From Aulosira sp. FACHB-615 (GTDB taxonomy: Bacteria; Cyanobacteriota; Cyanobacteriia; Cyanobacteriales; Nostocaceae), in NCBI RefSeq assembly GCF_014698045.1, contig NZ_JACJSE010000021.1, positions 1 to 64,000 of the forward strand: a stretch of DNA of 64,000 bases. The letters are read 5' to 3'. The position numbers were made by a program, and so were the translations under genes. Positions 1-8,937 of this stretch are shown here, piece by piece (position 1 is the first letter of the stretch; each line of letters starts with the position of its first letter). Under the pieces are notes generated by a model. It was not told where the DNA came from and did no database searches. It was given only the letters and a program-made list of their open reading frames with translations.

Positions 1-388
1 GTGGGATGTGCAGACTGGGGAGTGTCGCCTGAGTTTGGCTGGTCATAAAGGTGGGGTTAACTCAGTCGCCTGGAGTGGGGATAATCTCACCTTAGCTAGT
101 GGTAGTAGTGATGAGACTGTGAAACTGTGGGATGTGCAGACTGGGGAGTGTCGCCTGAGTTTGGCTGGTCATGAAGGTGGGGTTAGGTCAGTCGCCTGGA
201 GTGGGGATAATCTCACCTTAGCTAGTGGTAGTAGTGATGGGACGGTGAAACTGTGGGATGTGCAGACTGGGGAGTGTATTGCTACTTTTAGCCATCAGTT
301 ATATGCGGGGTTGAAGATTAAGGATGTAAAGGGGTTAACTCAGGCGGAGATATTAAGTTTGAAGGCGCTGGGGGCGGTGAAGGATTAG
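1..388 (+). CDS. WD40-repeat protein, C-terminal part (gene starts left of window)
   Basis: The reading frame is open from the left edge (first full codon TGG at 2) to a TAG at 386-388, so only the end of a larger protein is seen. It holds two complete WD40 repeats of 42 residues and part of a third, each with the GH...SVAWS...LASGSSD.TVKLWD pattern, followed by a short tail (LYAGLKI...LTQAEILSLKALGAV). That tail is common at the end of cyanobacterial NACHT- or AAA-WD40 and pentapeptide proteins. The DNA itself repeats with a 126-bp period (1-126, 127-252, then part of a third unit) with only about half a dozen differences per unit, so the blades were recently copied or homogenised. WD40 propellers are protein-interaction platforms; the N-terminal effector or ATPase domain that would define function is outside the window. 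Confidence 0.85.
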   Translation, partial: WDVQTGECRLSLAGHKGGVNSVAWSGDNLTLASGSSDETVKLWDVQTGECRLSLAGHEGGVRSVAWSGDNLTLASGSSDGTVKLWDVQTGECIATFSHQLYAGLKIKDVKGLTQAEILSLKALGAVKD

Positions 389-530
389 GGAGGAATTTAT
401 TGCAAGCAGAGACGCGGAGGCGCAGAGAGTAAGAGAGTGTTAATTTTCTTGATTTGAGGCGAGTCTGGGTACACAGATTTGGTTAGTCGCATTTTGTCTT
501 CCAGGATATCAAGCTAGTACAGGTCGGCGT

Positions 531-623
531 AAATAAACAGACCATAAGAAATTGCTAAAAGGCTTGTGGTACAGTCATTATTTCTTTTTACTTTTGCCTT
601 TTTACTTTTGCCTTATTGTACTA
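531..623. repeat. Dispersed 93-bp repeat, copy 1
   Basis: This stretch upstream of dapL (AAATAAACAG ... TTGTACTA) reappears as the reverse complement at 41097-41189, with only scattered mismatches over its whole length. A partial copy of its pyrimidine-rich end (purine-rich in that orientation, GGCAAAAGTAAAAAGTC core) lies at about 60579-60616. It has no coding potential and is probably a small non-autonomous mobile or interspersed repeat. Apart from this repeat I see nothing else in the 389-680 gap. Confidence 0.7.
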
Positions 624-680
624 GGCATAGTCAAGAGCAATTAGCTGTAAGCTGTTGTAGTGCGTATTTCACTATCTAAT

Positions 681-1916
681 ATGGCGACGATTAACGACAA
701 CTACCTGAAGTTGAAGGCTGGTTATCTGTTCCCGGAAATTGCGCGGCGGGTAAATGCTTTTGCGGAAGCTAACCCTGATGCTAAAGTTATTCGTTTGGGA
801 ATTGGCGATGTTACCGAACCTTTACCAGAAGCGTGCCGCACAGCGATGATTAAAGCTGTGGCAGAAATGGGCGATCGCGCAACTTTTAAAGGCTACGGGC
901 CAGAACAAGGTTATGCTTGGTTAAGGGAAAAAATTGCGGCTCAGGATTTTCAAGCACGCGGCGCAGACATCGATGCGTCAGAAATCTTTATTTCTGATGG
1001 TTCCAAGTGCGACACTGGTAATATTCTCGATATCTTTGGTAACAACAACGTCATTGCTGTAACTGACCCTGTGTATCCTGTATATGTAGACACTAATGTG
1101 ATGGCGGGTCATACAGGCGCAGCTAACGATAAAGGTGAGTTTGCAGGCTTAGTATATCTGCCTGTGACAGCAGAAAATAACTTCACGGCGGAAATTCCGC
1201 AGGCAAAAGTTGATTTAATTTACCTTTGTTTCCCCAATAACCCCACTGGTGCAACTGCAACCAAAGAACATCTCAAAGCTTGGGTAGACTACGCCAAAGC
1301 CAACGGTTCAATTATTTTCTTTGATGCAGCTTACGAAGCTTATATTACAGATCCGAGCTTACCTCATTCTATTTATGAAATTGCAGGTGCGCGAGATTGT
1401 GCGATCGAATTTCGTTCTTTTTCTAAAAATGCAGGCTTTACCGGAACTCGTTGTGCTTTAACTGTTGTACCCAAAACCTTAACAGCCAAAGCCGCAGATG
1501 GTTCTGATGTGGAACTGTGGAAACTGTGGAACCGCCGCCAGTCCACCAAGTTCAACGGTGTATCTTACATTGTGCAAAGGGGTGCGGAAGCAGTTTATTT
1601 TGAAGATGGACAAGCTCAAACCAAGGCTTTGGTGAGTTTCTATTTGGAAAATGCCAAAATTATTCGAGAAAAACTCACCGCCGCCGGACTCGCAGTTTAT
1701 GGCGGTGTCAATGCGCCTTACGTTTGGGTGAAAACTCCCAATGGACTATCGAGTTGGGATTTCTTTGATAAATTGCTGCATACTTGCAATGTAGTTGGTA
1801 CACCTGGTTCTGGCTTTGGCGCTGCGGGTGAAGGCTACTTCCGCATTTCCGCATTCAACAGCCGGGAAAATGTCGAAGAAGCGATGAAGCGAATTACTGA
1901 AAAGTTTAAGGTGTAG
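681..1916 (+). CDS. dapL: LL-diaminopimelate aminotransferase
   Basis: This PLP-dependent class I/II aminotransferase converts tetrahydrodipicolinate plus glutamate directly to LL-2,6-diaminopimelate, for lysine and peptidoglycan synthesis; it is the route used by plants, cyanobacteria and chlamydiae. Seen in the sequence: MATINDNYLKLKAGYLFPEI at the N-terminus, a CFPNNPTGA motif near the middle, and the PLP-lysine region SFSKNAGFTGTR. The frame is open from 660, but starting at ATG 681 gives 411 residues, the usual DapL length, and aligns with the family N-terminus. It is an isolated gene with no partner in an operon. Confidence 0.95.
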   Translation: MATINDNYLKLKAGYLFPEIARRVNAFAEANPDAKVIRLGIGDVTEPLPEACRTAMIKAVAEMGDRATFKGYGPEQGYAWLREKIAAQDFQARGADIDASEIFISDGSKCDTGNILDIFGNNNVIAVTDPVYPVYVDTNVMAGHTGAANDKGEFAGLVYLPVTAENNFTAEIPQAKVDLIYLCFPNNPTGATATKEHLKAWVDYAKANGSIIFFDAAYEAYITDPSLPHSIYEIAGARDCAIEFRSFSKNAGFTGTRCALTVVPKTLTAKAADGSDVELWKLWNRRQSTKFNGVSYIVQRGAEAVYFEDGQAQTKALVSFYLENAKIIREKLTAAGLAVYGGVNAPYVWVKTPNGLSSWDFFDKLLHTCNVVGTPGSGFGAAGEGYFRISAFNSRENVEEAMKRITEKFKV

Positions 1917-1960
1917 AAACTTGTGGTGGGCAATGCCCACCTGATTAAAATAGTGAACTA

Positions 1961-2578
1961 TCATCTAATAAATTTATTTAGCTCTTCAACTAAATAATGT
2001 ACTGTTGTTGAAGGATTATCACTTTCTGGATTGGGAGGATCATATTGTTTCATAATTTTTTTAGCATTTTTAATGGCAATAGCTTGTCGACTTTCTAGCT
2101 CCTCATATATTGTTAAACTATTCTTTTTGTACTTCTTGTTCAGAAATGTATTTAACTTATTAATATAATCATTTCGAGGAAGCCCAGTGTTAAGAAATTC
2201 AAAATGTAAAACGTACCATAGCTCAAAAGCTTCATTAGAGTAAGCAACTTTGAATCCCTCTCTTTCTGCATTAGCAATTGCATTATTAAAATCTTGCTTA
2301 GGCCAATCATCTCGGTCAAATACACACCAAACTTGATCGTAATCTCCTTGAGCTTTTAATTCTTTTGTCTTTTCCACTAGTTTGCTAGGATTAACACCTA
2401 ATCCTAAAATCTTACTCATATCCTTTACATCCCCAGCAACAGGAAAGCTTTTAAAGTATTTCGGTTCGGTTTCCCTTCCTTCACAAACTATTAAAAACCT
2501 ATCAAATGGTTCTTTTGTTTCAACTTTTCTATCAGCATAGCCACGAGATGATGCTTTTCTTGAGTCTTTTCTAGGCAT
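1961..2578 (-). CDS. RloB-family protein (AbiLii-like)
   Basis: A protein of about 205 residues with RloB-family features: VCEGRETEPKYFKSF near the N-terminus, VFDRDD in the middle, then EAFELWYVLHF and a C-terminal NPSTTVHYLVEEL. The conserved E plus DxD pattern resembles a TOPRIM-type metal site (inference). ATG 2578 overlaps the stop of the upstream ATPase gene in the 8-base sequence ATGCCTAG, so the two are almost certainly co-translated; an in-frame start four codons earlier is possible. RloB proteins are found with AAA15-type ATPases in restriction-linked loci and in the abortive-infection system AbiL. Function here is inferred from that pairing. Confidence 0.8.
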   Translation of the reverse strand: MPRKDSRKASSRGYADRKVETKEPFDRFLIVCEGRETEPKYFKSFPVAGDVKDMSKILGLGVNPSKLVEKTKELKAQGDYDQVWCVFDRDDWPKQDFNNAIANAEREGFKVAYSNEAFELWYVLHFEFLNTGLPRNDYINKLNTFLNKKYKKNSLTIYEELESRQAIAIKNAKKIMKQYDPPNPESDNPSTTVHYLVEELNKFIR

Positions 2579-3824
2579 CAGGCTCACCAAAGAGTTGACT
2601 TAAATCACCAATGTATGGAATTGCGCCATATCTGCCTTTAATATAATCACTTTCAAATGAGGCATCATTGCGGATTTTAAATTCTACTAATGAATATAAA
2701 TCTGTTGCACCATATTTGTTCTTTTCAGTAAACCAAATCTGATCTCTACGGAAGAGTTTATTGGTGAGTAAATTAGTATCATGTGTCATAAATATTAATT
2801 GTGCATTATGATAGTTCGTTTCATTAGAGTTAAATAATGTAACAATTGCTTTGCTAATTAAAGGATGCAGCCTAGCATCAAATTCATCAAATATTAAAGC
2901 TTTACCCTCTTTAAGAGTATTGATTAAAAGTCCAGCAATAAAAAATATTTTTTGAGTTCCTTCTGATTCTTGACTATCTAAATCAAATAATTCTATAGAG
3001 ACAGAATTACCCTCTGTATCGAACTTGTTATGTCCAGTCTTGATTATTGTGAATAAATAATCAATATTTCCATGAATTATAGATTTAATTAATTTGATTT
3101 CTTTAATACTCAAATCTAGTTGTTTTATTAGTTGGACAATTTCTCTTTTAGAACTATCTTCTTTAGATAAACTGTCTATTGTATAATCCAAGTAATTCTT
3201 GTCTTCTAAACCTGATACAATCTGAAGCTTTGTTGTTAACCAATTTAATATTATTTCAGCAATTTCTACATTAAATTGAGCAGCTACTGATAAAAAAAGT
3301 GCATTGCGTCTAGTTTTTGGATGAATACCCTCACCTTTAAAGGTTTTAGATAAATTGATTTTATCAGTATTCCCATTATTCACTCTTTCAAACAGCCGAG
3401 TTTCTCTTTTATTAGGAACGTAAAATAGCCACTCAGAAACAACTCTTTCTTGATTGGCTTCAAATCCATATCTATACTTTTTGTTTTTTAATAAAAAGAC
3501 AATTTCAAATAAAGATGGTTGTGTTTCGGTTTCTGTGCTTAATCTAAAAGGCTCCACTCTAATTTTTTCTGTGCTTTGTGTTTCCTTAGAAGAGTTAATC
3601 ATAAACCACTTCATAAAGTTCATGGCTTTTGCTAGATTACTCTTTCCACTAGCATTAGCACCATAAATTGCCGCACTTTTAAGTAATTTCAACTCGTCAT
3701 CAACTGCAAAAACATTGTTATCATCAAGTTGCTTATCTTTGGCAACAATGTTAGCCGCAACCATGCTAAAGGTAACTTTATCCTTAAAAGAACGGTAATT
3801 ACCAACACTAAACTCTATGAGCAT
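2571..3824 (-). CDS. AAA15-type (RloA/AbiLi-like) ATPase
   Basis: A 417-residue SMC/OLD-like ATPase: MLIEFSVGNYRSFKDKVTFSM at the N-terminus, Walker A GANASGKSN at about residues 54-62, a split ABC-type core, Walker B KALIFDEFDARLHP near 300 and a following THD loop. This is the AAA15 family usually annotated as ATP/GTP-binding protein or RloA. It is first in a two-gene operon with the RloB-like gene (8-bp overlap). The pair matches the AbiL phage-defence layout, in which ATPase sensing is thought to license the partner effector; this is family knowledge and not shown here. Codon use and a very AT-rich base composition differ from dapL next door, consistent with horizontal gain. Confidence 0.85.
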   Translation of the reverse strand: MLIEFSVGNYRSFKDKVTFSMVAANIVAKDKQLDDNNVFAVDDELKLLKSAAIYGANASGKSNLAKAMNFMKWFMINSSKETQSTEKIRVEPFRLSTETETQPSLFEIVFLLKNKKYRYGFEANQERVVSEWLFYVPNKRETRLFERVNNGNTDKINLSKTFKGEGIHPKTRRNALFLSVAAQFNVEIAEIILNWLTTKLQIVSGLEDKNYLDYTIDSLSKEDSSKREIVQLIKQLDLSIKEIKLIKSIIHGNIDYLFTIIKTGHNKFDTEGNSVSIELFDLDSQESEGTQKIFFIAGLLINTLKEGKALIFDEFDARLHPLISKAIVTLFNSNETNYHNAQLIFMTHDTNLLTNKLFRRDQIWFTEKNKYGATDLYSLVEFKIRNDASFESDYIKGRYGAIPYIGDLSQLFGEPDA

Positions 3825-3911
3825 AGTAACCTCTGCATACTAAACTATATATTTGTGAAAATTTCACAAATATATAATATAAGCATAGCGGCTATTGATT
3901 GATATTAACTC

Positions 3912-4112
3912 AGGACTTACGCAGCAAGATTGTTTGTGGAGATGGGGTTTAGAGGCGAAAGGGTATCAGGGGTGGGGCTTTGGAGACATACACCCCTACG
4001 GAGAAATCAAAATTCAAAGTTCAAAAGTAAGAGAATTTTTGACTTTTGACTTGATTTCGCCTCTACACCCTCTCCTCAACCCTTGCTTTTTCGTTTTTAT
4101 GTGTAAGTCCTA
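3912..4112. mobile_element. MITE-like element with AGGACTTACGCA termini
   Basis: A 201-bp segment starts with AGGACTTACGCA (3912-3923) and ends with TGTGTAAGTCCT (4101-4112), an imperfect inverted repeat with 11 of 12 bases complementary. It lies between the defence pair and the NifU/Rieske operon. The open frame inside it has no recognisable protein content. I recognise these termini as a common small inverted-repeat element of Nostocales, but no transposase is present. Confidence 0.6.
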
Positions 4113-4134
4113 ATGTGAATGTAAGGGTTCCTGA

Positions 4135-4980
4135 TTATCGGGAAATTTTGACAAACGCCTTATCACCTTTAATTTGAACTGGATAGGAGTGTAAAGGGAC
4201 ATCAGCAGTTAAACATTTCCCTGTATCTAGTTGATATTGAAACCCGTGAGTAGGACAGGTGATGATGCCATTTTCTACCTTTCCGCCGTCCAGTGGTGAT
4301 GCGAGATGAGAACAAGCGTTGCGGTAACAGGTAATGCGATCGCCTTGACGATATAAAATCAGTGAATGTCCGCCAACTTTGCTGACAAATATCCCCGCAT
4401 CAGGAATTTGTTCTACTGTTGCTACCCTCACCCAAGCAGTTGTAATTGTGGGCGGAAAAGGAGTAGTTAAACCAGTATTGGTATTATCTACCGTAGAGCG
4501 ATCGCCAACCGCAACCACTTGCGTAATTTCTGGACAATAATTTTTAATTGCCTGTTCGACTCCCTGAGATAAAGTCAAATTAGAAGCTGGACAACTGCTG
4601 CAAGTTCCGATTAACCTAACTTCTACTGTATCTGGTGGTTTAAAAGCAACTAATTCTATATCTCCATTGTGGCTTTTTAACCCTGGACGTACTTCATCAA
4701 GGGCGGCTTGAATGCGCTGTAATATTGGTGGTAGCGGTGGTTTAACTAAGTCATGATATAGCAAAACTGCATACACAACTTGATCATCAGCAGCATGACG
4801 TAAAGCTGAAATAGATTCTTGTTTGAGGCTTTTAATCAACCGTGTCAATGCTTCTTTATGCAAAGCTTCAATCGCTCCTTTCAGACCGACTGCCACACAC
4901 CTTTGACTTTCATCCCACTCAGATATAATTGCCTCAAAGCGGTTAATCTCTTCAATGAATTCTTCGAGGTTGGTCATCAA
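4135..4980 (-). CDS. NifU C-terminal domain plus Rieske [2Fe-2S] protein
   Basis: A 281-residue soluble protein with two iron-sulfur modules. Around residues 85-160 is a NifU C-terminal (Nfu) domain with the CSSC cluster-binding pair (GTCSSCPAS). The C-terminal ~100 residues form a Rieske-type domain with CSH and CPTH ligand boxes. It is the last gene of a four-gene minus-strand run (TPR, two small membrane proteins, this gene) divergent from hupS. The same gene combination precedes the hyp maturation genes in the extended hyp operon described in Nostoc sp. PCC 7120, so a role in Fe-S supply or electron transfer for the uptake hydrogenase small subunit is a reasonable inference. No hyp genes follow here. 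Either of two adjacent ATG codons could start it. Confidence 0.88.
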   Translation of the reverse strand: MMTNLEEFIEEINRFEAIISEWDESQRCVAVGLKGAIEALHKEALTRLIKSLKQESISALRHAADDQVVYAVLLYHDLVKPPLPPILQRIQAALDEVRPGLKSHNGDIELVAFKPPDTVEVRLIGTCSSCPASNLTLSQGVEQAIKNYCPEITQVVAVGDRSTVDNTNTGLTTPFPPTITTAWVRVATVEQIPDAGIFVSKVGGHSLILYRQGDRITCYRNACSHLASPLDGGKVENGIITCPTHGFQYQLDTGKCLTADVPLHSYPVQIKGDKAFVKISR

Positions 4981-5024
4981 TAAAAGTATGAAGTGTGAAA
5001 TGATGGGAACTGTTGACTAATTCA

Positions 5025-5249
5025 TTACTTCATTTTGAAATCTTTCAGTAAGAAAGGCATCAAAGCGCCTGTAATTAAACTAGATAGAGTTATGGGAATA
5101 CACAAAGGAATTTCGGCTTGAGCAAGTGCTAGTAGTGATAGCAAACCAACACTAATGCCAATGCCAGTTTGTTGCACAAAATACATAGGTTCACGTAATA
5201 GCTTACCCCGGAAAAATAACTTAGCCGAAAACCAACCTAATTCAATCAT
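5025..5249 (-). CDS. Small membrane protein of the hup-associated operon
   Basis: A 74-residue protein with a mainly hydrophobic second half (two probable membrane segments, around IGISVGLLSLLALAQ and LCIPITLSSLITGALMPFLL) and a lysine-rich end. It lies 8 bp after the preceding small membrane gene and 44 bp before the NifU/Rieske gene, so it is clearly in the operon. I do not recognise a characterised family. By position it corresponds to one of the small membrane ORFs next to hydrogenase genes in other Nostocales; a membrane anchor or electron-transfer mount for HupSL is only a guess. Confidence 0.7.
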   Translation of the reverse strand: MIELGWFSAKLFFRGKLLREPMYFVQQTGIGISVGLLSLLALAQAEIPLCIPITLSSLITGALMPFLLKDFKMK

Positions 5250-5257
5250 ATTTCCTC

Positions 5258-5524
5258 CTAATAATTGTTTAATAAGGTTAATAAAGCAAAACCTAAAAGT
5301 ATCGCGGGAATCGCGCCAGCCGGAGCAAATAACGCCCCTAACATTGCCGAAAAAGAATAACCAATATCTTTACCTGCTAATATCATGCCGCCAATTGCAC
5401 CGCCAATCATCGAAATAATTGTTGCGATAACTAACCATACTGTTCCAGTAACTATATTCAGGTCACTAGACACCATACTCGTGAGAAAATCACTCACATT
5501 AAAATTGCTCAATAACTCACTCAT
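5258..5524 (-). CDS. Small glycine-rich membrane protein of the hup-associated operon
   Basis: An 88-residue protein with three likely membrane helices (VWLVIATIISMIGGAIGGMIL, YSFSAMLGALFAPAGAI and AILLGFALLTLL) rich in Gly and Ala. It lies between the TPR gene (77 bp upstream) and the second small membrane gene (8 bp downstream). It has no catalytic motif. Its linkage to hupSL and the NifU/Rieske gene suggests a membrane component serving the hydrogenase, but function is unknown. Confidence 0.72.
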   Translation of the reverse strand: MSELLSNFNVSDFLTSMVSSDLNIVTGTVWLVIATIISMIGGAIGGMILAGKDIGYSFSAMLGALFAPAGAIPAILLGFALLTLLNNY

Positions 5525-5601
5525 TTTTCTTCCTTCTCTGCGAGACGCTGCGCGAACGCGCTCTTTGTGTCCTTTGCGGTTCGTTAATAAATCTGGTCAG
5601 C

Positions 5602-6576
5602 CTAACTACTAGCCATAATTTCCACTTCTACATCTTTTAATGCTTGCACGACTAAATCAGCTTGTTCTAATTGTTGATGTTCGGTAAAGATTGACCAAGC
5701 TTCTTGATAGTAATTCCGGGCTTGTAAAAGATTTTGGGGATTACCTAATTCTGGCTGTTCAGGATTATCAGGTAAGTTGAATAAAGCGTTAGCTTTGTTA
5801 GAAATTGTGTTAGCATATTCTAAAGGTGTATCTCTAGAATTACGCACTTTTAACGCTTCATTGTATGCTGCGATCGCCTTTAAATTATTCTCGACAGGAT
5901 GAGAACTAACTAAATACTGCAAAGCGTTACCTAAATTATTTTGCAGCATGGCATATTCTCTAGGATGATCAATCAAATTAATATGCTTTAGGGCAACTTC
6001 AAATGATTGGACTGCTAACCCCTGGCGTAAATATTCCCGTTCTGAAGCCATTGGCATCGACAGGTAGGCGATCGCAATATTGTTGTATAAAATCGCGTAA
6101 TCTTGCGGGTAATCTTCCCAGGTAAACACCCGCAAAGCTTCATGATAAGCCTGAATACTATCACTAATTCGCGCTAAATTATACGGCGCTAAAGACTGCA
6201 ATACCAAGCCATAATTCATCTGCGCCTCTGCAACTTCCTCCGGCGTGGCTAACTTTTGTAAAACTGGTAATGCTTCTTCATAACCAGCCTTGGCTTGTAG
6301 CAGCAATTCCGTATCCGTGTGGGGAATAATCTGCAAAGTTCCAGACATTCCCACCTGCGCCTTAGCTTTCAGCAGTGGATACTCATTACCAGACATTTCA
6401 TAAGCACGATAATACAATCCAACTGCATTTCGCAAATCCTGGGCAGTTTTCGGCTTCTTTTGAAACCCTTGTGCCATTTCGATGAGCATCTGGATTTTTT
6501 CTGCTGTCGTTGCTGACTCCGACGCGATCGCTGCTACAGCTGCTTTCACCGCCGAATCTGTAATGCTAGGTGTCAT
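5602..6576 (-). CDS. TPR-like protein, first gene of hup-associated operon
   Basis: A 324-residue, helix-rich, cytoplasmic protein with tetratricopeptide-like repeats (AYHEALRVFTWEDYPQDYA, SFEVALKHINLIDHPREYA and AYNEALKVRNSRDTPLEYA are three consecutive copies). TPR proteins scaffold complexes. It begins the four-gene minus-strand operon divergent from hupS across a 584-bp intergenic region, as in the extended hyp region of other Nostocales. A chaperone or assembly role for HupSL is inferred from context only. Confidence 0.82.
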   Translation of the reverse strand: MTPSITDSAVKAAVAAIASESATTAEKIQMLIEMAQGFQKKPKTAQDLRNAVGLYYRAYEMSGNEYPLLKAKAQVGMSGTLQIIPHTDTELLLQAKAGYEEALPVLQKLATPEEVAEAQMNYGLVLQSLAPYNLARISDSIQAYHEALRVFTWEDYPQDYAILYNNIAIAYLSMPMASEREYLRQGLAVQSFEVALKHINLIDHPREYAMLQNNLGNALQYLVSSHPVENNLKAIAAYNEALKVRNSRDTPLEYANTISNKANALFNLPDNPEQPELGNPQNLLQARNYYQEAWSIFTEHQQLEQADLVVQALKDVEVEIMASS

Positions 6577-6661
6577 AATTACCCTACTCTAGCTATTAAA
6601 AAAATTACTCGATTCCCGCCCTCAAAATACACAAAATGTTCCTCACTACCAAAGGCTATGA

Positions 6662-6696
6662 AAGTATGAAGTATGAAGTATGAAGTGTGAAGTATG
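6662..6696. repeat. Heptamer short tandem repeat (AAGTATG)x5
   Basis: Five consecutive 7-bp units AAGTATG (the fourth is AAGTGTG) lie in the divergent TPR/hupS promoter region. A reverse-complement relic, ACTTCATACTTT, lies about 120 bp further towards hupS, so the block could also fold. Heptanucleotide repeats of this kind (STRRs) are typical of heterocyst-forming cyanobacteria. Confidence 0.75.
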
Positions 6697-6705
6697 AATA
6701 AATAC
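6692..6705. promoter_or_regulatory. Candidate NtcA site GTA-N8-TAC
   Basis: GTATGAATAAATAC exactly fits the NtcA consensus GTAN8TAC. It lies 116 bp upstream of the TPR operon and 456 bp upstream of hupS. NtcA regulates hupSL in several Nostocales, but this site is distant from hupS and arises at the edge of a heptamer repeat, so it may be chance. The 6577-7160 gap otherwise contains AT-rich sequence with no gene that I can see; a -10-like TATAAT motif lies near 7060. Confidence 0.35.
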
Positions 6706-7160
6706 ACCCATATATTTCGCTAGAGAGCAATTAATTATGGGTAACTTATTGATGTTGTGGTTTGTAGTGAGACATCAAAGCATAAATTTCAGACTTCAGA
6801 CTTTACACTTCATACTTTATCCCCCAGTTTCCTTACTATAAAACACTCTATTTTCAAAAATCTAGAGGAGAATTAACAATATTATTATCAAAATTCCATA
6901 CTCTCCTGATTAAAATTATTTTTTGTATCACTAGCAAACTAAATATATTATTTGATAGCCATAAATACCTATTTAAACCTTCATGATATGAACTATTATT
7001 GCCTCTGCATCATATTTACATCATCCTGAAGATAATTAATTTTTCTTGAAAAAATAAAAATATAATAAAAAAATACCTTATGGTGAAGAATAAACATCAA
7101 AAACAGGTGAGACTCTACAACGCTGATCACCTGGATAAAAAATCAACCAACACATAGCCA

Positions 7161-8123
<963 letters not shown>

Positions 8124-8268
8124 TAATTAATTACAGTGCTTTGGTTGATGAGTTGAGGCGGTATTTTGAAACTGTTGATTTAAGTGCAAGATTCAATTAA
8201 GGTGTGATACTTTGTGAGCAAACTACGTATTAGTTGCAACTGTAGTGAAGCCACAAAGGAGTAAATAT

Positions 8269-8844
8269 ATGGGTGCAGAAAATCTGAATGATGACGAAGA
8301 TTTATACTGTCATGCGGATCTTGACTGGATGACAATCAAAAGTTCAGATGTTAATGCTGTTGTAAATGCTTTAGAGTTAGAGAATATTCAACAAGGAAGG
8401 TTCAGTTGTTTCGGGGATACAGCTAATACTTTCGTGTTTCCTACTCCAAATGATTGGATAATCATTTTTCATCAGTGGGAACCAAGGGGAAGTTCCGCAG
8501 AATATCTGAATGCAATGCAGCAAATAGTCACTGAATTAAGCCAGAAATTTGGTGAGGTACAGGCTTTTGCAGCTTACGAAGATGTCATCTCCTACGCGCA
8601 TTGGATACTCGCACAAAATGGTATTCTGATTAGATCATTTGCAAAAGCCGGTGAAACCGATCTATTTCGGAATTTTGGAGAAGCGACAGAAGCTGAGAGT
8701 TTCATCGACTGGACAGATGCAGAACTATTTCCAGGAATGCCAGAAGTTATCCGACTATCTCAAACATGGAGTACAGAACCAATCTTTTCTAACCATCCAG
8801 GTGATGTAGTGGGTGTACTTGGATATAAGCATTTGCAACTTTAA
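8269..8844 (+). CDS. Unknown protein inserted between hupS and hupL
   Basis: A 191-residue acidic soluble protein of no family I recognise. It has a compact alpha/beta look with several Trp residues and no signal peptide or membrane segment. ATG 8269 is chosen because AAGGAG sits 7 bases upstream; the frame also opens at GTG 8245. It lies between hupS and hupL on the same strand, where most Nostocales have only a short spacer with a hairpin, so it is an insertion that would be co-transcribed with the hydrogenase. The sequence just before it (8124-8204) contains a frame reading ALVDELRRYFETVDLSARF, possibly the end of a lost gene. Confidence 0.7.
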   Translation: MGAENLNDDEDLYCHADLDWMTIKSSDVNAVVNALELENIQQGRFSCFGDTANTFVFPTPNDWIIIFHQWEPRGSSAEYLNAMQQIVTELSQKFGEVQAFAAYEDVISYAHWILAQNGILIRSFAKAGETDLFRNFGEATEAESFIDWTDAELFPGMPEVIRLSQTWSTEPIFSNHPGDVVGVLGYKHLQL

Positions 8845-8937
8845 GCGTAAAAGACATCTGAATTAATATCTACCGCAACTGCCTCAACTGTTATTACCGC
8901 ATCACTAACTACATATCAATGAAAACAGGAGAGGAGA

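Noticed and set aside
1746..1964. 72-codon minus-strand ORF over the dapL end
   Set aside because: Lies within dapL in another frame with no support of its own.
3895..4113. 72-codon plus-strand ORF
   Set aside because: It coincides with the MITE-like element and has low-complexity content.
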